Assembly (NCBI GenBank): GCA_945873625.1
Contig: CAMCDS010000004.1
Coordinates: 62,001 to 126,000, forward strand
Reading direction: 5' to 3'
Length of the DNA stretch: 64,000 bases
Source: an uncultured Porphyromonadaceae bacterium
Lineage (GTDB): Bacteria > Bacteroidota > Bacteroidia > Bacteroidales > Muribaculaceae
The position numbers and the translations under genes are program-made. Positions 40,914-49,587 of this stretch are shown here, piece by piece. Under the pieces are notes generated by a model that was given only the letters and a program-made list of their open reading frames with translations, was not told where the DNA came from and did no database searches. How positions within the stretch are numbered: the stretch's first letter is position 1; the number at the start of each line of letters is the position of its first letter.

Positions 40914-43115
40914 CTATTCGCGCACGCAGCGGACGGCATGGGCCATCCAGGGATAGGCCGTATTGGTCGGGTTGATAGATGTATGCGTTCCGCTGCCTCC
41001 GCTTCCGAGTCCTTTGTCGGGCTCCTTATAGTTTCCTGAGCCGACAAGGTAATAGGTATGGCCGAATAAGGCATAATAGCCTGCATCGGTATTGCTTACT
41101 CCCTGACCGTCAGCCCAGATGTAACTGTTTACGCCGTGGTAGCTTCTTGATCCGCTGGAAGCGACCCTCGAGCCGCTTCTGGGGATATACGACCCTTCGG
41201 TATCGAGGACATTTTTAAGATAATATCCGCCATAGCCGAAGATTTTGGTCTTGCCGTCGGAGGCATAGCCGATGCGGTCTTTATGAAAGCCCTTCATGGT
41301 CCAGCGTTTTACATTGTTGGAACCCTCGGTCCAATAGTCGAGCACACAGCGGATTTGCTCGAGTATGGTCGGCGTGCCATCGTCGCGGAAGCTGAGGCCG
41401 CCATTTACGCTCTGCGCCGTTCCGGTTCCTGAAAAACCGGTGAACGTCCAGGGATTGGCTACACGGTAGCCTACGGGCGAGGGGTCGTAGATCGTTTTTC
41501 CGTGTGAATGAGAAGCGTCTCTCTCATTCTGGCCGTAAAACTTTGAGTTGCCCCAGAGCAGCTCGACGGGAACGGCGAGCCATCTCCATTCATTGTCTTC
41601 AAGATTCTTTCCGATCATCATGTCAGGTCGGCGAATCGATGCAAGAATTGTCGCCTCGGCGGCTGTCGGCGGATTCCATAGCGGATAAGAGGAGCTGATG
41701 TCGACAGCCTTGCCTCCTACGTAATATGTCGCGGAGTTGGGGAAAGGATCCTTTCTGCCCCACTGGTAGAGCATGCAGTGGAGCACTCTGGCCTCGTTTT
41801 CTTCCGTCTTGGTCGTCTCAAGTCGCTGAGCCTCCGTCGAGGGGAAAGCTCCGAGATTCCGGTCCATCACCGTAAAGGAGTGTCCGCTGAAGTTAGTCAG
41901 CTCTTCGTCTTGCGGGAGGGTCGGGCCTACGCCCCAGATGTGCCAGCTCCAGAGTATCTCGCCGGCGTCGTTGCAGACGGCTATGAGTGCGTTGCCGGTG
42001 TGGCCGGTGGTGGTGTAATGCACGCGGCCGTCGCGCAGCTCCACTTTGCTGATGAAGCCTTTGGTGTCTTCCCAAAGCAGCCTGGCCGACGAGGGATTGA
42101 TGTAGGGGTTTTCCGTATGGAAGCCGGCGCCCTTGATGATTCCCTTCTCGCCGTTGCCTATCACGGTGGCCTTGAAGTCGTGTTCTCCGGCCGAGGTTAT
42201 CATGTAGCAGTTGGCGGTCTCCTCCTCGGGCTCTTCAGGAAGCTCCTCTATGGCAGGAGCATAGCGGCTTAGAGTGAGGTCGAAGACGTAGATGGCATCC
42301 GGGGCGAAGTCGTAGGCGGCTTCGCGAGTGAAGGTCGCCGTGTGGCGGTCGGTGGCCACGGTTATAGTCAGCTTGTCGCCGGCCTTTATCGAGGGGGCGC
42401 AGGAGAGGAAGCCTTCGTGGCGGGCACCGTCGGCGAGAGGCTGCCCGGATGCCCATTCGAGGGTGATGCTCGAGGAGGCCGTTCCCCCGTCGAGGGTATA
42501 GGTGCCGTCGAGGGCGCTGAACGTGAAGTTGCCGCCGAGGGCGCGTCCGTCGGGCGCCTGGATGCTCACCGAGCGGAGTCTGTCGCCTTCGAGGGCGTCG
42601 ATGCCCGAGGCGTCGACGGTGATGCGGAAGAGCGAGAAGAGATGCGTGAAGTCAAACTCGTCGTCGGCTCCCTTTCGGGGACGGCCCGTCTTGTAGTCGC
42701 CTTCTATCAGCCCTGTCTGGGGGTCGTAGGTCTGTCTGAGGGGCAGCATTCCGCGCAGGGCGGCGGGGTCGGTTCCGGCCTCGGCCGAATAAGGATAGTA
42801 GGCGTAGAGGAGAGATTCGGAGGAGGGGATGTCGCCGCCAAACTTTGTTCGGCCGGCGTTAGCGGTGGAGAGGTTTACGAATCTGAAATTTTTTGACGAT
42901 TGTCCGAAGACTCCGATTTCATCGCCGGGAGTCCATAGCACTCCGGTTCTGCCGTCGGCATATTCGGTGTCGTCGATTGCCGATCTGGTCTGCGGGCCGC
43001 CGAGCGACGCGCTGATGATCGAGCTGAATTGCGGGGTAGGTGCATTCTCCTGTTCCTGGGAGCATCCCGCTGCGATGACGGCAGCAGCCGCCACGTAGAT
43101 GAATTTTGCTTTCAT
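40914..43115 (-). CDS. fimbrillin-like lipoprotein with C-terminal FISUMP-like domain
   Basis: A 733-residue lipoprotein with signal and lipobox AAVIAAGCSQEQ. The track start at 43166 adds 17 residues before the true ATG (43115). Residues about 25-290 are a fimbrillin-like module (VLWTPGDEIGVFG, FDFTHLFSLFRITVDA, TDRHTATFT), clearly paralogous to that of the EEP fusion at 11752. The C-terminal half (about 320-733) has HSFTVMDRNLGAFP, YQWGRKDPFPN and a terminal AHAVRCVRE, the pattern of FISUMP-type surface domains. It probably sits on the outer leaflet. Its presence inside a capsule operon is unusual. Confidence 0.83.
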   Translation of the reverse strand: MKAKFIYVAAAAVIAAGCSQEQENAPTPQFSSIISASLGGPQTRSAIDDTEYADGRTGVLWTPGDEIGVFGQSSKNFRFVNLSTANAGRTKFGGDIPSSESLLYAYYPYSAEAGTDPAALRGMLPLRQTYDPQTGLIEGDYKTGRPRKGADDEFDFTHLFSLFRITVDASGIDALEGDRLRSVSIQAPDGRALGGNFTFSALDGTYTLDGGTASSSITLEWASGQPLADGARHEGFLSCAPSIKAGDKLTITVATDRHTATFTREAAYDFAPDAIYVFDLTLSRYAPAIEELPEEPEEETANCYMITSAGEHDFKATVIGNGEKGIIKGAGFHTENPYINPSSARLLWEDTKGFISKVELRDGRVHYTTTGHTGNALIAVCNDAGEILWSWHIWGVGPTLPQDEELTNFSGHSFTVMDRNLGAFPSTEAQRLETTKTEENEARVLHCMLYQWGRKDPFPNSATYYVGGKAVDISSSYPLWNPPTAAEATILASIRRPDMMIGKNLEDNEWRWLAVPVELLWGNSKFYGQNERDASHSHGKTIYDPSPVGYRVANPWTFTGFSGTGTAQSVNGGLSFRDDGTPTILEQIRCVLDYWTEGSNNVKRWTMKGFHKDRIGYASDGKTKIFGYGGYYLKNVLDTEGSYIPRSGSRVASSGSRSYHGVNSYIWADGQGVSNTDAGYYALFGHTYYLVGSGNYKEPDKGLGSGGSGTHTSINPTNTAYPWMAHAVRCVRE

Positions 43116-43308
43116 GAGCTGGTGTAAAATGGGATATGTGGGCAAAAGCAAGATACGAACGCACAATTATAGGTTTAGGTCTGAGGAATGAGATTGTCTT
43201 TAAGGAGGAGAAGACGGCAGGAGAGGTGCGCGCCCGGCGGTCGGGGATCTGGTCCGCCGCCGGACGCGGTCTTTATCTTAGAATTTACGGTTCATTGATC
43301 GGGGTCGT

Positions 43309-45873
43309 TCAGCGACGGCGCACTTTGAGGGGATTGCCGGGGTTCTGCTTAAACGACGAGTTGGTTTTGTCAGAGGCGTTTTTCGCTCTGGCCTTTCGGA
43401 GCGTGAACGCAGCATTGTTGTTAATGATTGTGCGGATGAGATCCGTGACCTTGTATTCATCACCGCTATAGGTATTGAAATACACCAGACCCATCGGGCA
43501 GGCCTTACGGGTAGGCGCGGTCAGCTCATCAAGCAGATAGGGGTTCATCACCTTCGCAAGATTTTGGCATCTTTCAAGAGATGCATAGGTACCCTCACCA
43601 CCGATATATCCGCCCACCGAGAGTTCGAACCAATAGCCGAGATCTCCCTGACTGTAAGCATTGTAGCTGCCGCTGATATAGGCCTCCACTGCAGTCTTAC
43701 GATTGGGCGTACTGCGTACGTTATCCTTTTCGGAATATATCCAACGAAGTGTGGAAGCGCCATCAGGCGCAATCGGAGCGCCCCACTGTAGGGCTATGTT
43801 GCCGATATTGTTCTCGGCATTGTCCTGCCAACGCGAGAAGAGGGCGGGAGCATTTGCTGTCCATCCGCTTTCATTACTGTTATTGTTGGTATTGACCTTG
43901 ATGATATAATGACCTAAAACGTCGGCGATTTTGGTGGTGGGAGTGATACCTGCCGTGTAGATGTTCGAGCCCTGAGCTTTGAGCTCCTGCAGCAGCCAGT
44001 CGATACCGAGAACAAAGGAATTGCCGGAAACCACTTTGCTGTAGGTAACGTTTGTCATCTCCGATTTTTCAATAGGAGCAGCATCCCATTCAGCATCAGT
44101 AGGATCGGTGATCGAGTTCCAGGACGGGTTGCCCCATGAATAGATAATAAAACCTCTTGAAGTCTGCGTACCGGTCTGAGTCTTGGTGATTATCTTAGTA
44201 ATCGTTTTTGTGCCATTTACGGTAGCGCCCTTAGCAGGTACGGAGATGTCTGAAGAGTTGGGGTCGCCGATTTCAAGAAAAGCAAATTCACCTGATTTGA
44301 TGGCATTGCCAAGATTCTTGATACCGTTGAGAAGATTTGCGCCTGCCGAGTTTACGACATTGAAGGCCGCATTGCGAACCACTCCGGTCACGTTACCCGA
44401 ATAGGTGCGAGTGTAGGTAACGGTTCGATAGACCTCACGTGTCTGACCAGATGCAGTGGGATCCGCAGTGTGGTCTGACTGAAGGTCGCCGTTACTCCGG
44501 GTTGTATTATTGTTGTATGTCGGTGTGCCGCCGGAATACTCAATTTCGGGTGCGGCAGCTGTTACTTTAGCGTGGGTTTCGAAGGCTCGGATGCCGGCTC
44601 CATACTGCGACACAAGGTCGGTAGTAGCATGATAATTCGGGTCGGTAGAGTGCCAGGTGCCGGGGATGGAGAGCTCTGTGATGTAGATGTTCGGATCAAG
44701 CTGAGCCATCCAGTTGGAGAAGTCGAAGTCCTGACCGCGCTGATTGAAGTATTTGAGGCTAACGCGATGAATCTCGCCGCTGACCATTGACTGGGTGTTC
44801 AGCGGCTGGATATACTCGCCGCAGTCGGTGGAGATACGGACCTGAAGTTCGTTGAGATTCTTGACCGCACCGGGAATCAGGAATGCACGCAGACGCAGAT
44901 GGTCGATGTCGGCAGCCGTCACGCCGGATGTCTTAGAAACACGAACGTTAAGCTGCGGGAGATTTGCGGCAGGAAACTGCATCTGAATCGTGTTGGAGCC
45001 TGAGAAGTTGCTTGACTCATTGGTCGACATATTAAAGTCGAAGTCGCCGGCGATGGCTTGATTGGAGTTTTTATGCTCCACGGTCACTGATTGGATACGA
45101 ATGTAGTTGCGCTCGCCGCCCCCGGCAGCATTGCCGCCGAGTGTGTTGGGGACAACCGGACCATTGATTGTCAAGTCGAGCACATCGGCCACCACTTTGA
45201 AGTTCAGACCTACCGGGCGTCCGTAACCGGCAGCATCGACCGTAGTTTTCGCAACCATCAGGGCAGCGTCCATGTCGGGATTGCCATAAAGTGTCGTAAC
45301 GAATTGATCGCCCCTTTGGGCATTGCTCTGAGCCCACTCGAGGATGTTGTTCTGATCGGTGACTTCTTTTCCATTCATCACGGCACGCCAGCTCACGGGC
45401 GACTGACCGGGATCGACATTAGCGCGGATTGTGGTAGCGCTGAGCATCTCGTTGCCGGCAGCCTTTGCGGGATAGAAAGCGAAGAACTGGTGGGTGGTGT
45501 TGGCATCGCCCCACTGCACTCCTGCATCGCCAAGGCGGGTGAGCTTGCTGGCAGCCGACTGGTCGGCATTGTTGATGTCATCAGCCTTGATTTCGTAGGT
45601 ACCAACCTTGCGGGCGCCGTTCCAGCAGTAGACTTTCACCTGGTCGTCGCCAAGTTCCTGGACATAATTGCCCCAGAACACTTTTTGCGACTGCTTGTCG
45701 TTGGAATAGTCCCAGTTGTCTTCGTACATGGTGCGCGTATCGGCTACATCGCCTACGAACGTGAACACCACTTCGTCCCCCTTTTCGAGACGGGGACCGT
45801 CAAAACCCTCGTCCTTGCAACCTGTGGCAAGCACGAGAGGAAGCAGAAACGCTGCTTTGTAAATTCCTTTCAT
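43309..45873 (-). CDS. lipoprotein with fimbrillin-like region and PI-PLC-like C-terminal domain
   Basis: An 854-residue lipoprotein with lipobox LVLATGCKDEG. Residues about 30-380 resemble a fimbrillin module (GDEVVFTFVG near the start, WGDANTTHQFFAFYPAKA later). From about residue 395 the sequence ITELSIPGTWHSTDPN with QYGAGIRAFETHAKV resembles the phosphatidylinositol-specific phospholipase C X-box (SIPGTHDS and LDAGVRFLDIR). A matching end, GLVYFNTYSGDEYKVTDLI followed by IINNN, recalls the PLC barrel terminus. The catalytic histidine position is shifted by a Trp (GTWHS), and a long insert with Thr/Asn-rich sequence interrupts the barrel. Activity is therefore uncertain. Confidence 0.72.
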   Translation of the reverse strand: MKGIYKAAFLLPLVLATGCKDEGFDGPRLEKGDEVVFTFVGDVADTRTMYEDNWDYSNDKQSQKVFWGNYVQELGDDQVKVYCWNGARKVGTYEIKADDINNADQSAASKLTRLGDAGVQWGDANTTHQFFAFYPAKAAGNEMLSATTIRANVDPGQSPVSWRAVMNGKEVTDQNNILEWAQSNAQRGDQFVTTLYGNPDMDAALMVAKTTVDAAGYGRPVGLNFKVVADVLDLTINGPVVPNTLGGNAAGGGERNYIRIQSVTVEHKNSNQAIAGDFDFNMSTNESSNFSGSNTIQMQFPAANLPQLNVRVSKTSGVTAADIDHLRLRAFLIPGAVKNLNELQVRISTDCGEYIQPLNTQSMVSGEIHRVSLKYFNQRGQDFDFSNWMAQLDPNIYITELSIPGTWHSTDPNYHATTDLVSQYGAGIRAFETHAKVTAAAPEIEYSGGTPTYNNNTTRSNGDLQSDHTADPTASGQTREVYRTVTYTRTYSGNVTGVVRNAAFNVVNSAGANLLNGIKNLGNAIKSGEFAFLEIGDPNSSDISVPAKGATVNGTKTITKIITKTQTGTQTSRGFIIYSWGNPSWNSITDPTDAEWDAAPIEKSEMTNVTYSKVVSGNSFVLGIDWLLQELKAQGSNIYTAGITPTTKIADVLGHYIIKVNTNNNSNESGWTANAPALFSRWQDNAENNIGNIALQWGAPIAPDGASTLRWIYSEKDNVRSTPNRKTAVEAYISGSYNAYSQGDLGYWFELSVGGYIGGEGTYASLERCQNLAKVMNPYLLDELTAPTRKACPMGLVYFNTYSGDEYKVTDLIRTIINNNAAFTLRKARAKNASDKTNSSFKQNPGNPLKVRRR

Positions 45874-45893
45874 GATTTGCTTGAGTTGTAGGA

Positions 45894-46094
45894 TTATAGG
45901 TTTGAATTGTTGTCCATGTCCCAGGCCTGGCCCGAGAAATCGTTTTCTGTTCCGGGGTTGAAAGCCTGATCGTCGATGACGATCGGCTTCTCTCTGTCGC
46001 CGAAGTCGACAGAACCGCCGCAGATTGAGGATTCTACCTCAACGCGACTGACGTTGAGGTCGGGAGCCTCATAGTTTTTTTTAAATTTGTGCAT
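45894..46094 (-). CDS. 66-residue small peptide preceding the surface lipoprotein
   Basis: The product starts MHKFKKNYEAPDLNVSRVEV and has a single Cys in SSICGGSVDFGD, followed by an acidic Asn/Asp-rich tail. Short Bacteroidales proteins with this KKxYxAPxLxVxxVEVE start often precede fimbrillin-type lipoprotein genes; their function is unknown. It lies 20 bases before the PLC-like gene and 105 bases after upxY. The Cys-Gly-Gly could be a modification or cleavage site, but nothing shows this directly. Confidence 0.7.
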   Translation of the reverse strand: MHKFKKNYEAPDLNVSRVEVESSICGGSVDFGDREKPIVIDDQAFNPGTENDFSGQAWDMDNNSNL

Positions 46095-46118
46095 TGTTAG
46101 AGAGTGTTATGATAACGT

Positions 46119-46151
46119 TAAAAGTAAATTATTCTATGTATAAGCGTAAAA
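46119..46151 (-). promoter_or_regulatory. weak promoter-like pair upstream of the 66-residue peptide
   Basis: TTTT, 21 bases, then TACTTTTA on the minus strand approximates TTTG-N20-TAnnTTTG with the final G missing. It would allow the small peptide and lipoproteins to be transcribed independently of upxY. Confidence 0.3.
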
Positions 46152-46199
46152 CCGCTTTGTGCCAACGTTTCCGTCGCTTATGTGGCGTTGCGTAAGTGC

Positions 46200-46721
46200 T
46201 CAGACGAACTCCACGTAGGTCGCCTCGATCTCGACGGCGGCCACGAGGTATCCCTCGAGCTTCACCAGCAGACGGCGCTTGCGCGAGCCCTTCACTTTCA
46301 GCAGCTTGCCTTCGTAGCCGCTGAGGGGGCCGTCTTTCACCATCACCCGGCGCCCCTCCATCTCAGAGGTTATCTCCTCGGGGAGGAAATATGTGGGCGC
46401 CGACACCGAGGCGTTTACCGCTTTTATGAAGCGCGTCATCTCCGCGTCGGAGACGGTCATCGGCGTGCGGTAAGGGGCCCCTTTGAGGTAACGGTATTGA
46501 AGCGTCGCCACAATGTCGACCACAGGGTCGAGCATCTCACGCTCCGAATTGACAAAGAGCATGTCGGCGACAGCGGGCACCACCTGTCGTTCGGTCTTTC
46601 CGCCTTTCTCCACAAGGCGCTCGCACATGGGTGTGAACACTTCAAACCCCTTCTCTGCGAGGAGCTTGCGTGCCGGTATTCTGGCGTTGGAACGCTTGAG
46701 GTCGCGCATCACGAACCACAT
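46200..46721 (-). CDS. UpxY-type NusG-like antiterminator of the polysaccharide locus
   Basis: A 173-residue NusG paralogue with an NGN domain (MWFVMRDLKRSNARIPARKL, FEVFTPMCERLV) and a C-terminal KOW-like segment (VMVKDGPLSGYEGKLLKVKG). UpxY proteins load on RNA polymerase at the leader of their own capsule operon and prevent early termination. It is the first gene of the 37-kb minus-strand locus and has a long leader upstream. The UpxZ inhibitor gene, which usually follows, is not seen; a small peptide gene follows instead. Confidence 0.9.
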   Translation of the reverse strand: MWFVMRDLKRSNARIPARKLLAEKGFEVFTPMCERLVEKGGKTERQVVPAVADMLFVNSEREMLDPVVDIVATLQYRYLKGAPYRTPMTVSDAEMTRFIKAVNASVSAPTYFLPEEITSEMEGRRVMVKDGPLSGYEGKLLKVKGSRKRRLLVKLEGYLVAAVEIEATYVEFV

Positions 46722-47085
46722 GGCAGTGTGTCTCTATCTTGATGGGTGCGGACGGGCAGGGCGTCGCCTGAACAATAAGGTGTCGGAGAGTCATCCGCAG
46801 GCTGTTCCGATTGTCTCCATAATCCGATAAGGGCAAAATCTTCTAATCCTGCCCACAAACGTAAGTGTCTGATTTATACACTCTTTATTGTAAGCAGTTG
46901 CAAAGTATGGAGGCAAAGGCTCTTTTTTAACATCTTCGGTCCGTCCCTCGGGGCGCGAAAGTTGCGTTAGTTCTTTCGCCGGGCATCCGCACCGCTGCCT
47001 TCAGCGCGGCTTGCGGCCACTGACAGTCAAGCAGTTGTAATGAACGAATACCCTTGCCTTCTCAGGCCGGGCCACAAAGACGATG
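46722..47085 (-). other. long 5' leader of the upxY operon
   Basis: About 360 bases lie between the promoter at 47086-47117 and the upxY ATG and contain no gene. On the minus strand there is a stem CGAAAG/CTTTCG (near 46947-46981) and further GC-rich complementary stretches. UpxY acts through the untranslated leader of its operon, so this is the expected recognition region. Exact elements cannot be read by eye. Confidence 0.55.
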
Positions 47086-47117
47086 CAAAGATACTAAAAT
47101 CCGCGTCTCCATGCAAA
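47086..47117 (-). promoter_or_regulatory. promoter of the upxY polysaccharide operon
   Basis: On the minus strand TTTG (47117-47114), exactly 20 bases, then TATCTTTG (47093-47086): a full match to the Bacteroidetes TTTG-N20-TAnnTTTG consensus. It predicts a start near 47080. I saw no flanking inverted repeats of the kind that mark invertible capsule promoters. Confidence 0.8.
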
Positions 47118-47196
47118 TTATTTAACAGGAATTGAGAATATCAGAGCGATAATGACATGATTCTGCCGAGCTTATGATAAGATAGCCGAGAGCCTA

Positions 47197-47275
47197 TATC
47201 CCGCCTCCCTCCTATAATTCCTATTATTCCCATCCATCCTATAATTCTTATTTCCCTCACCACTCCCATTTCCAT
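47197..47275 (+). repeat. pyrimidine-rich CCTATAATTCC-type repeat tract
   Basis: The tract is built of variants such as CTCCTATAATTCC, CTATTATTCCCAT and CCTATAATTCTTAT. A complementary purine-rich version occurs at about 63770-63828 near the window end. It looks like a dispersed intergenic repeat rather than a coding element. Confidence 0.5.
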
Positions 47276-47284
47276 TTTTTTCAT

Positions 47285-47292
47285 TACCTTTG
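47285..47292 (+). promoter_or_regulatory. -7 promoter element for the secreted surface protein gene
   Basis: TACCTTTG matches TAnnTTTG and lies 43 bases before the ATG at 47336, divergent from the upxY promoter. No TTTG is present 20 bases upstream. Confidence 0.55.
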
Positions 47293-47335
47293 CACCCTGA
47301 ACTACTTTAGAACGCTTCAAACATACTCTTAAACA

Positions 47336-48490
47336 ATGAGAAACACTTTCTTCCTACTCGCCCTCGCCGCAGCCTCTCAAGCTGTGGCCGTATCCCCTTA
47401 TATCAGCAAGGTATATGAATATCGCCCGGCGCCGGGACAGTTCATCAACGTGCTGCCCGAGATTCCGGCCGAAGCCTCGGCCGACGAGGTCAATGCGCTG
47501 GTGCTCGAGCAGATAGGCCACGAGAAGAACACCGGCATGATTTCGCTCGGCGCCTTCGGCGGATATGTGGTGTTCGGCTTCGACCATCCCGTGGTCAACG
47601 TCGAGGGTGCCTACGACTTCAAGATCTACGGCAACGCTTTCATGTCGGCTTCGGCCACCAACGGCGGCAGCTGCGAGCCGGGCATCGTGATGGTGAGCGA
47701 AGACATCAACGGCGACGGCCTCCCCAACGACCCCTGGTATGAGCTGGCCGGAAGCGAATACCATAAAGACAGCACCTTCAAAGGGTTCAGAATCACGTAT
47801 CACAAGACTCCCGCCGACCATCAGCCCGTGGCCGACCCGGCCAACAGGCAGATTACCGACACGGAGTATATCCGCTTCACCACCAACCAGCCCGGATACG
47901 AGAGCGGATGGCTGCAGCAGAACGTATACCACCGCCAGAACTACTGGCCCGAATGGACCGATGCCGAGACCCTGGAGTTCGAGGGCTCGCGTCTGGCCGA
48001 CAACAGCACCGACACGAGCGGCAACGGCACCTACTGGGTGCTCGGCTTCTACGACTACGGCTACGTCGACAACCTCTCGAACGACGTCGAGCCGGGATTC
48101 AAGATCGACTGGGCGGTAGACGCCGACGGCAACCCCGTGAAGCTCGGCAAGATAGACTTCATCAAGGTATATACGGCCGTAAGCCAGACATGCGGATGGA
48201 TAGGCGAGACATCGACCGAGATATGCGGCGGCGAAGACCTGCACCCCGACGCGCTCGGCGTGGAGGGCATCGAGGCAGCCTCGTTCGGCATCGGGCTGAT
48301 AGCCGCCCGCGAAGGGACGCTCACCGTAAGGTCGGGTTCATCCGCCCCGTTCGCCCTCTTCACCTCCGGCGGCGCCAAGACCCTCGAAGGCGTCCTCGCC
48401 GAGGGCGACAACAGCATCGACGCCTCGCGCCTCCCCTCGGGCGTCTATCTGCTCCATGCGGCCGGGAAGACACTAAAAGTGTGCCTCTGA
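47336..48490 (+). CDS. secreted cell-surface protein with possible type IX sorting end
   Basis: A 384-residue protein with signal peptide (cleavage near SQAVAVSP). The body has conserved-looking blocks GFDHPVVNVEGAYDFKIYGNA, EPGIVMVSEDINGDGLPNDPW and YWVLGFYDYGYVDN, which I associate with a Bacteroidales cell-surface protein family of unknown function. The last 40 residues (DNSIDASRLPSGVYLLHAAGKTLKVCL region) resemble a type IX secretion C-terminal sorting domain. It is monocistronic, between divergent upxY and the ftsX operon. Confidence 0.7.
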   Translation: MRNTFFLLALAAASQAVAVSPYISKVYEYRPAPGQFINVLPEIPAEASADEVNALVLEQIGHEKNTGMISLGAFGGYVVFGFDHPVVNVEGAYDFKIYGNAFMSASATNGGSCEPGIVMVSEDINGDGLPNDPWYELAGSEYHKDSTFKGFRITYHKTPADHQPVADPANRQITDTEYIRFTTNQPGYESGWLQQNVYHRQNYWPEWTDAETLEFEGSRLADNSTDTSGNGTYWVLGFYDYGYVDNLSNDVEPGFKIDWAVDADGNPVKLGKIDFIKVYTAVSQTCGWIGETSTEICGGEDLHPDALGVEGIEAASFGIGLIAAREGTLTVRSGSSAPFALFTSGGAKTLEGVLAEGDNSIDASRLPSGVYLLHAAGKTLKVCL

Positions 48491-48512
48491 GGCGAAAAAA
48501 GTGCCAGAACGC

Positions 48513-48543
48513 TTGACAACGGCTTCCAAATGTTGTAACTTTG
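48513..48543 (+). promoter_or_regulatory. promoter of the ftsX operon
   Basis: TTG (preceded by C), 20 bases, then TAACTTTG matches the Bacteroidetes consensus. The transcript would carry a leader of about 110 bases, in which GCATCCG (48543-48549) and CGGATGC (48594-48600) are complementary and could close a hairpin domain. Confidence 0.7.
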
Positions 48544-48661
48544 CATCCGCAGAGCCACGCGCTCATGCGCCGACGATAGCCGCGTCCGGACCCCGGATGC
48601 GGGTATTGTATTGATTGTAAACAAAATAAGGCCTCGCCGCGGCGTGGCCGCCATCAGATAG

Positions 48662-49540
48662 ATGAAGCAGCAGAAAGAGACCCGCATATCATACTGGGCG
48701 GCACATCTGACCACAATAGTCAGCGTGTCGCTTGTGTTGATTATCGTGGGCGTGATAGCACTCATTACCCTCGGAGCCGCCTCCGAGACGCGCCGCCTCA
48801 AGGAGCGGCTCGAGCTGAGCGCCGTGATGGCCGACTCGGTGGGCGACCGGACGGCCGACTCGCTGGCCCGCGTCATTGCCTCGAAGCCTTACGCGCTCAA
48901 CGTGAAGACCATAACGCGCGACCAGGCTCTGGCCACATGGAAGGCCGAGACCGGCGAAGACCTCAGCGAGCTCTTCGGCGCCAATCCCCTCTCGCCCGAG
49001 GTAACGTTCACCATCAAGGCCGACTATGCCTCCGAAAGCCGCATCGCCGGCATAAAGAAAGAGGTGGGACGCATGGCCGGGGTCGAGAGTGTGGCTACGC
49101 CCGACGGCGAGATGGTCGACGCCATGAACCGCAACATCGAGCGCGCCACCTACGTGCTCGGGTGCATCGGCATCATCCTGCTCGTAATCTCATTCGTGCT
49201 TATCAACAACACCGTACACCTCACCATCTACTCCCGCCGCTTCACCATCCACACGATGCAGCTCGTAGGCGCCACCAACGGCTTCATACGCCGTCCGATA
49301 GTGGGCGCCAACCTCCTTTCGGGCGTGCTCGCCGGTGTGCTGGCGTCGGGCGTGCTGGCCATAGGTATGGCCGGAGCCCCCGAACTCGGATTCGGCTACC
49401 TCGACCGCATAGTGCCCTGGTGGCAGTTAGGCGCCGTGGCCGCCGGGCTGGTGGTCATCGGTGCGGTGATATGCACCATAGCCGCCGTCGGAGCCACCAA
49501 CCGCTATCTGCGCAAAGACTACGACGAGCTCTTCGGTTAG
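48662..49540 (+). CDS. ftsX: cell division protein FtsX
   Basis: A 292-residue permease-like protein that with FtsE links the septum to cell wall hydrolases. It has a cytoplasmic start, a first membrane helix (TTIVSVSLVLIIVGVIALI), an extracytoplasmic domain with VTFTIKADYASESRIAGIKKE, and three C-terminal helices with FTIHTMQLVGATNGFIRRP, the FtsX_C signature. FtsE is not adjacent. It starts an operon with DUF3098, uppP, truB and queA, a conserved order in Bacteroidales. Confidence 0.92.
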   Translation: MKQQKETRISYWAAHLTTIVSVSLVLIIVGVIALITLGAASETRRLKERLELSAVMADSVGDRTADSLARVIASKPYALNVKTITRDQALATWKAETGEDLSELFGANPLSPEVTFTIKADYASESRIAGIKKEVGRMAGVESVATPDGEMVDAMNRNIERATYVLGCIGIILLVISFVLINNTVHLTIYSRRFTIHTMQLVGATNGFIRRPIVGANLLSGVLAGVLASGVLAIGMAGAPELGFGYLDRIVPWWQLGAVAAGLVVIGAVICTIAAVGATNRYLRKDYDELFG

Positions 49541-49587
49541 CCGTCGGCCTCACGCCTCAACCTTCGTAACTCCCTCAAAGTAAAGAA

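Noticed and set aside
9484-47326. Shared 15-mer CTTCAAACATACTCT at 9491 and near 47317
   Set aside because: A few 15-base matches are expected by chance in 64 kb over both strands; no extended similarity.
46722-47335. Possible invertible capsule promoter
   Set aside because: No flanking inverted repeat pair was visible around the upxY promoter, and no invertase gene is in the window.
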